Origin: Hymenobacter terrenus
Lineage (GTDB): Bacteria > Bacteroidota > Bacteroidia > Cytophagales > Hymenobacteraceae
Direction of reading: 5' to 3'
Assembly (NCBI RefSeq): GCF_000972495.1
Contig: NZ_LATM01000019.1
Location: forward strand, 36,883-100,882
Length of the DNA: 64,000 nt
Below are positions 59,959 to 64,000 of the stretch, one piece after another. Under the pieces are notes generated by a model, which worked only from the letters and a program-made list of their open reading frames with translations, was not told where the DNA came from and searched no databases. The position numbers and the translations under genes are program-made. The number at the start of each line of letters is the position of its first letter. Position 1 is the stretch's first letter.

Positions 59959-60150
59959 CTAGCGGCGGTTCTCGATAACGATGGTTGCCCGGCGCTTGCG
60001 GGCAGCGCCCATGAAATCTCGGTCGTACTCTAGCCGGCCAATGCCGTAATGCACCCGAGGGAATGAGATTCTACCGCTGAAAAGGAGGGCTGCGATTGCT
60101 CGTGCCGACATCTGTTTATCTATTGTAGAGGATGTAGTAATAGCCAAGAA
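59959..60150 (-). pseudogene. OmpA-like C-terminal tail copy B
   Basis: Directly after copy 3 the frame encodes ARAIAALLFSGRISFPRVHY, GIGRLEYDRD and RKRRATIVIENRR, aligned with the last 55 residues of the OmpA-like protein at 62303-63280. No N-terminus is present. It ends 3 bp before copy 4 and is the most diverged tail. Confidence 0.85.
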
Positions 60151-60164
60151 AGGCTTTAAACAAA

Positions 60165-60797
60165 TCAGTCGAGGCAGGTAGCGGCGGTGGACCGGTAGGG
60201 GGACAGGGCCCGCAGCTCGCTGGCTACTTGCAGGGTCCAGCGGCGCTGGGCAGCGGCTTCCACGGCGGGGGCACGGAAGTTCACGTCATCGTCGTAGAGG
60301 TCGTTGAGGGGGTTGTATTCAGTCAATAAGCATTGGATGTCTGCGTTCACCTCAGAACTGAAAATGTCTTCGCCCGCTCGAATCCCGTCAGCAATCCGAC
60401 GGCGGACTTTGCGAACAATCAGTTCGGCCAAATCAAAATGAATCTGTTCATGTGCCAGCGTTGACGCTCTATCTTCAGCCGACTTTACTTGGCTATTAAC
60501 CCAAGACAAATCGCGCAGAAAGACACAGTCCAGCCGGTAAGTGGGCGCGCCGTTGCTATCTGTTATTTCCGTCAGGGGCATTACCACTGCCGTCAACGCG
60601 CTTAGCTTGGCTGGGTCATGCCCATCGGCACTGGGGTGCTGGGGGGCCTGGAAGTCCTCCCATTTTAAGCGGATACCTTCTTGCCAGCACAAGCGGCTGT
60701 GTGTACTAGGCGATTGGGGTTGCGCATGTGCGCCCACTAAGGTGGCACTAGTGAGGAGCACGTAGCAAAAAGAGGTGTAAAGGCGACAGAGAGACAT
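60165..60797 (-). CDS. DUF922-type secreted protease, array copy 3
   Basis: 210 residues with signal peptide (SFCYVLLTSATLVGAHAQ). LCWQEGIRLKWEDFQAPQHP, then TLAHEQIHFDLAELIVRKVR with the HExxH zinc motif, and the shared end FRAPAVEAAAQRRWTLQVAS with YRSTAATCLD. Probably exported to the periplasm. It is the middle unit of the array. The inserted segment GHDPAKLSALTAV differs from the CYG...A pattern of other copies. Confidence 0.85.
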   Translation of the reverse strand: MSLCRLYTSFCYVLLTSATLVGAHAQPQSPSTHSRLCWQEGIRLKWEDFQAPQHPSADGHDPAKLSALTAVVMPLTEITDSNGAPTYRLDCVFLRDLSWVNSQVKSAEDRASTLAHEQIHFDLAELIVRKVRRRIADGIRAGEDIFSSEVNADIQCLLTEYNPLNDLYDDDVNFRAPAVEAAAQRRWTLQVASELRALSPYRSTAATCLD

Positions 60798-60799
60798 GG

Positions 60800-61008
60800 C
60801 TAACGGCGGTCTTCAACGATAATAGTAGCCCGGCGCTTTCGCTTTGCTGACACCGGGTCTTTGTCATACTCCAGCCGGCCAATGTCGTAATGCACGCGTG
60901 AAAGAGCGATTCCTCTGCTGATAAGCAAACCTGCAATTGCTCGTGCCCGCGCCTGCATCAGTTTACCTATCGTGGGAATATGGAGATAATCAAAAAGCTG
61001 CTTTAAAC
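60800..61008 (-). pseudogene. OmpA-like C-terminal tail copy A
   Basis: The frame reads IPTIGKLMQARARAIAGLL, GIALSRVHYDIGRLEYDKDP and KRRATIIVEDRR, almost identical at DNA level over ~165 bp to the end of the OmpA-like gene (62303-62470), so the duplication is recent. The frame begins in the stop region of copy 2 without its own signal. Confidence 0.9.
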
Positions 61009-61011
61009 GAA

Positions 61012-61638
61012 TCAGTCGGGGCAGGTGGTGGCGGTGGACCGGTAGGGGGCTAGGGCCCGCAACTCGCGGGCTACTCGCAGGGTCCAGCGGCGCTGGGCGG
61101 CGGCTTCCACGGTGGGGGTGCGGAAATTCACGTCATCGTCGTAAAGAGCATTGAGCGCTTTTAATTCGCTAAGCAAGCATTTGATATCCTGTGCAGCTAC
61201 GGGGCCAAATAAGTCATCCCCAGCTGCCCGATGTTGCGCAGCATACTGTCGAATTTTACGGGCAATTAGTTCGTATATGTCAAAATGAAGCTGCTCATGG
61301 GCCAACGTGGAAGCGCGATAGGAGGCATCATGCTGAGCAGCGACGGGATTAACCCATGAGCTGTCACGCAGGAATCGGCATGTCACGCGATAATCCTGCT
61401 TGTTGTCATTCGTAGTAAAGCCAACCACTAACACATTGGCCGAGGTAGCTGCGGCTACAAAAGTGGAATAAGTGCAGCCATAGCATCGGGGAGCCCGAAA
61501 GTCGCTCCATTGCAGGCGAACTCCTTCTTGCCAGCAAATACGGTTATCCCTCGCTGACTTATCGGGCTGCTGACTATGGGCCGGAGTGACCGATAGCAGC
61601 AGAGAGGCGAATAAAATAATGACAGCATGTAGATTCAT
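61012..61638 (-). CDS. DUF922-type secreted protease, array copy 2
   Basis: 208 residues from the ATG at 61638, chosen because it starts the signal peptide (NLHAVIILFASLLLSVTPAH). Motifs: ICWQEGVRLQWSDFRAPRCY, TLAHEQLHFDIYELIARKIR, VNFRTPTVEAAAQRRWTLRV. Copies 1 and 2 are directly adjacent without an OmpA tail between them. The active-site motif is intact. Confidence 0.85.
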   Translation of the reverse strand: MNLHAVIILFASLLLSVTPAHSQQPDKSARDNRICWQEGVRLQWSDFRAPRCYGCTYSTFVAAATSANVLVVGFTTNDNKQDYRVTCRFLRDSSWVNPVAAQHDASYRASTLAHEQLHFDIYELIARKIRQYAAQHRAAGDDLFGPVAAQDIKCLLSELKALNALYDDDVNFRTPTVEAAAQRRWTLRVARELRALAPYRSTATTCPD

Positions 61639-61670
61639 AGCCAGGGGAGGGGTGTAGCAATGGAAACCAA

Positions 61671-62300
61671 TCAGTCGGGGCAAGTAGTAGCGGTGGACCG
61701 GTAGGGGGCTAGCGCCCGCAGTTCGCGGGCTACTTGCAGAGTCCAGCGACGCTGGGCGGCGGCTTCCACGGCGGGGGTGCGGAAGTTCACCTCATCATCG
61801 TAGAGAGCATTGAGCGCTTCTAACTCATCCAGCAAACACTGAATATCCTGGGCGACGACAGGACCAAATAACGCTTCGCCCGCCTTGCGGTGCTGCACCA
61901 CCCGCCAGCGAATTTTGCGGGCAAACAACTCCCCAATGTCAAAGTGCAGCTGTTCATGGGCCAGGGACATAGCAAGCTCGCGCGCGGCCGTCATATTGGG
62001 ATTGCGCCAGGAACTGTCGCGTACGAAGTAGCACATTACGCGGTAATCGGCCGCCCCTTGCTCATCCAGAAAGCCTGCCGCTACTATAGATACAGCATTG
62101 TTGGCTCCAACTACGCTAGCGTGCTTACTGTATTCACCGTAACACCGAGGCGCCTGAAAGTCGCTCCAGGTCAAGCGGCGGCCTTCCTGCCAGCAGAGAT
62201 GCCTGCTGGTGTGGGGCATGGCACTCCTGGGGCGTACCTGCGCTTGCCCCACGGCGCAAGTGAAAAGTAGGACGGTAGCAACAAGGCGGCGCGGCGCCAT
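61671..62300 (-). CDS. DUF922-type secreted protease, array copy 1
   Basis: 209 residues with a signal peptide (LVATVLLFTCAVGQAQ). LCWQEGRRLTWSDFQAPRCY, SLAHEQLHFDIGELFARKIR (HExxHFD) and the shared C-terminal block. It starts 3 bp after the OmpA-like gene, so both are co-transcribed. A zinc protease of unknown substrate; position next to an envelope-binding protein suggests they act together. Confidence 0.87.
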   Translation of the reverse strand: MAPRRLVATVLLFTCAVGQAQVRPRSAMPHTSRHLCWQEGRRLTWSDFQAPRCYGEYSKHASVVGANNAVSIVAAGFLDEQGAADYRVMCYFVRDSSWRNPNMTAARELAMSLAHEQLHFDIGELFARKIRWRVVQHRKAGEALFGPVVAQDIQCLLDELEALNALYDDEVNFRTPAVEAAAQRRWTLQVARELRALAPYRSTATTCPD

Positions 62301-62302
62301 GA

Positions 62303-63280
62303 TTAGCGGCGGTCTTCGATGATAATAGTAGCCCGGCGCTTTCGCTTTGCTGACACCGGGTCTTTGTCATACTCCAGCCGGCCAATGTCGTAATGCACGC
62401 GTGAAAGAGCGATTCCTCTGCTGATAAGCAAACCTGCAATTGCTCGTGCCCGCGCCTGCATCAGTTTACCTATTGTAGGAAATTCAGCAACGTAGGAAGG
62501 CGCTTTAAACAATGCTGCCTTATTGCCACCGTAAGGCCAAGTAGCCTCAAGTAGATTCGAAGCGGCGTTGCCGATAATCGTGGCGTGGACATTAGGATGT
62601 TGGTGCATCAGTTCAACTAAGTCGCGCATGGCTGCATAGGCCGCCGTCTTGTTCACGAACTCGTCCGAATTTTCTTGAAATAGAACTTCCTGGCTGTAGC
62701 GAAAAGGAGTAGTTCTAGTGACTAAAACAGACTCTCCTCTAAACACAAATGGTGACCCGCCTGCCAAAGCCGGGTGGTGCCGCGGCGTTGGCGGCTGCGG
62801 TAGCCGGGGCGGTACGGGCAGTGTGGCCAAGTCCCCGGGCAGGCCGAAGGGCGGCAGTGGCGGCACGTCCAGTTGAGGCCGGTGGCTGGGGAGATGGGCA
62901 ATGGCGCCGCCGTGTCGCACGGGTGGGGAACCGCCACCGTGGGGCAGCGGCTCGGACACGATGTTATTGCGGCGGCCGTGGGGGCCAGGGGCGGCGTAGC
63001 TGCCGCGGTAGCCGTGCCCCGTGAGGTAGCGCAGGGCGTCTTTCACAACGCGCCAGAATTGCAGGGCCGTGCTCGGCTGGCCCCGGCGGTGGGGGTGGGG
63101 CCAGCCGAGCACGGCATCCGGGTCGACATCGGCCGCGAATACGAAGTGCAAGTCCAGGGCCTCGGCGCCGAAAGGCTTACTGCTGGGGCGGGGTAGGGCA
63201 GGGCGGTCGGCAAAGCGAGTGGCGGCCGGGCCACGGCGGCTGGTTGGCAGGCCGGAGGAGAAGGAAGAAGGGCGTTTCAT
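62303..63280 (-). CDS. OmpA-like C-terminal domain protein with unknown N-terminus
   Basis: 325 residues without an obvious signal peptide. Residues ~1-190 are Pro/His/Arg-rich and unrecognised (DLHFVFAADVDPDAVLGW, ALRYLTGHGYRGSYAAPGPH). Residues ~205-325 follow the OmpA-like peptidoglycan-binding pattern: LFQENSDEF, 'LVELMHQHPNVHATIIGNAA', then RARAIAGLLISRGIALSRVH and KRRATIII. The usual GHTD motif is altered to GNAAS. Its 3' end is duplicated twice downstream. A T6SS or polymorphic-toxin link is possible but not shown. Confidence 0.7.
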   Translation of the reverse strand: MKRPSSFSSGLPTSRRGPAATRFADRPALPRPSSKPFGAEALDLHFVFAADVDPDAVLGWPHPHRRGQPSTALQFWRVVKDALRYLTGHGYRGSYAAPGPHGRRNNIVSEPLPHGGGSPPVRHGGAIAHLPSHRPQLDVPPLPPFGLPGDLATLPVPPRLPQPPTPRHHPALAGGSPFVFRGESVLVTRTTPFRYSQEVLFQENSDEFVNKTAAYAAMRDLVELMHQHPNVHATIIGNAASNLLEATWPYGGNKAALFKAPSYVAEFPTIGKLMQARARAIAGLLISRGIALSRVHYDIGRLEYDKDPVSAKRKRRATIIIEDRR

Positions 63281-63482
63281 AGGGGTAGCTAGCGATTAAC
63301 AAATTGGAAGCAACGGTTAAATATAACAAGTAAGTCAGGCAACGGGCGGAGCACCCGCTGGGCGCTATAGAAGAACCTTAGTCTCGTTCCACGTCGATAA
63401 AAAGCGGTTCTGATTACCGAGCGTCCGGCCCCCGCAGCGTTCGCGCAGTCGGGCTAGAACTCGGCTCCACCAAATCAAGTCG

Positions 63483-63623
63483 GTACGGTTTTGCAAAATA
63501 AATTATACAAGCCGTACTGATTTATTTTTGAATAGGTACGGATTTTAATTTTTTATTTGCGAAACCGTACCGATTTATTTTTAAGCAGGTACGGTTTTCA
63601 CTTTTTTCCTTTCGAAACCGTAC
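63483..63623. repeat. Three phased inverted hexamer pairs (GTACGG-N23-CCGTAC) before an HTH gene
   Basis: GTACGG lies at 63483, 63536 and 63589; CCGTAC at 63512, 63565 and 63618. Every pair has exactly 23 bp between hexamers and every repeat is exactly 53 bp from the next. Spacers are AT-rich and differ in sequence. The last half-site ends 15 bp before the ATG at 63639. Confidence 0.95.
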
Positions 63624-63638
63624 TATCTTTTGTCCGCC

Positions 63639-64000
63639 ATGACTCACCTGCTTACTCCTCATACCCTGCCTGCCCGGGTGCGGGACTATTTTGGCTTGAG
63701 CTGCGCCGAGCTGGCCCTGCACCTGAGGGTGACCGAGGCTACCGTTCGCCACCTGGAAACCGGCCGCCGCCGCCTCACCGCCGCCGTGCACGAAGCCCTG
63801 TGGCCCCTGGCCCGCCACCTACCCTCGTCCGCCGTCCCACCCGAAGCCGCCCCGGCCCTGCCTCCGCCCGATGCTGCCGAGCTGGCCTACCGCCGCCTGC
63901 AATGCGCGGCCCAGGGCCGCCGCCTGCAACGGGAGCTCGACCGGCTCGAAGCCCAGGCCCGCTACGGCGCCCGCTGGGCTGCTGCCGCGCCTGCCCTGCT
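63639..64000 (+). CDS. XRE-like HTH protein, 3' part outside window
   Basis: The ATG at 63639 begins MTHLLTPHTLPARVRDYFGL, then SCAELALHLRVTEATVRHLE and TGRRRL, an XRE-type HTH like that of the gene at 33477 (VRAYFGLSQAALAQFLGVTR). The second half (RRLQCAAQGRRLQRELDRLE) is helical and Arg-rich as in the paralogue. It runs off the right edge after 120 codons. Its upstream repeats share the 6-23-6 layout of the paralogue but not the hexamer. Confidence 0.8.
   Translation, partial: MTHLLTPHTLPARVRDYFGLSCAELALHLRVTEATVRHLETGRRRLTAAVHEALWPLARHLPSSAVPPEAAPALPPPDAAELAYRRLQCAAQGRRLQRELDRLEAQARYGARWAAAAPAL

Noticed and set aside
63483..63623. CRISPR-like repeat array
   Set aside because: The regular 53-bp period arises from inverted hexamers, not from identical direct repeats with unique spacers, and no cas gene is near.

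Overview
The window looks like chromosomal DNA of a GC-rich Bacteroidota, most likely a Hymenobacter-like member of the Cytophagales. The evidence is: -7 boxes of the TAnnTTTG type about 40 bases before start codons, no Shine-Dalgarno pattern, Bacteroidota-type TssD (type VI secretion tube) domains, BT_3928-, DUF1684-, DUF1599- and DUF4397-family genes, and many long palindromic intergenic repeats. No rRNA, tRNA or CRISPR array was seen.

Layout. 1-10.3 kb: mostly housekeeping genes (DUF4397 lipoprotein, S-adenosylhomocysteinase sahH, flavin-dependent oxidoreductase, S9 prolyl peptidase). An AT-richer acyltransferase gene sits between sahH and a 180-bp near-perfect copy of the sahH 3' end. 10.3-13.3 kb (minus strand): a type VI effector locus with a TssD-M91 metallopeptidase fusion, a candidate immunity gene (called family X here), an orphan toxin tip with an Imm35-like gene, and a broken second copy of family X. 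13.4-24.5 kb: a defence island. It starts with broken pieces of an HNH endonuclease with a sulfur-binding-like domain, then a GHKL ATPase plus a DUF262/DUF1524 SspE-like nuclease on the plus strand, convergent with a minus-strand operon of DUF4007 (SspB-like), P-loop ATPase (SspC-like) and PAPS-reductase-like (SspD-like) genes. This resembles an Ssp-type DNA phosphorothioation system.

24.9-32 kb (plus strand): a second type VI effector locus. A TssD-PoNe-like DNase fusion is followed by five paralogous PoNi-type (DUF1910/DUF1911) immunity genes, several preceded by a decayed copy of the toxin C-terminus, plus a SUKH immunity gene and another family X gene. 32-38 kb: TetR regulator, a small HTH gene behind unusual tandem inverted repeats, sugar nucleotidyltransferase, LemA and two TPM proteins. 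38.9-49.3 kb: surface polysaccharide export and assembly (Wzm/Wzt ABC exporter, glycosyltransferases, deacetylase). 49.6-57.7 kb: core metabolism and signalling (fatty acid hydroxylase, shikimate kinase, oligopeptide-type permease, BT_3928 protein, dihydropteroate synthase, diadenylate cyclase). 58-63.3 kb: a degenerate metallo-beta-lactamase-fold protein and a tandem array of four secreted DUF922 proteases interleaved with copies of the tail of an OmpA-like gene. The right edge holds a second HTH gene behind three perfectly phased inverted repeats.

The strongest leads are (1) the HTH genes with inverted hexamers always 23 bp apart, two copies at one locus and three at the other; (2) the PoNe/PoNi cassette array; (3) the Ssp-like system with a GHKL ATPase partner beside a wrecked sulfur-sensing HNH nuclease; (4) the OmpA-tail/DUF922 array, which is built like a toxin-immunity cassette array; and (5) several palindromic repeat families, two copies of which have copy-specific extended arms.
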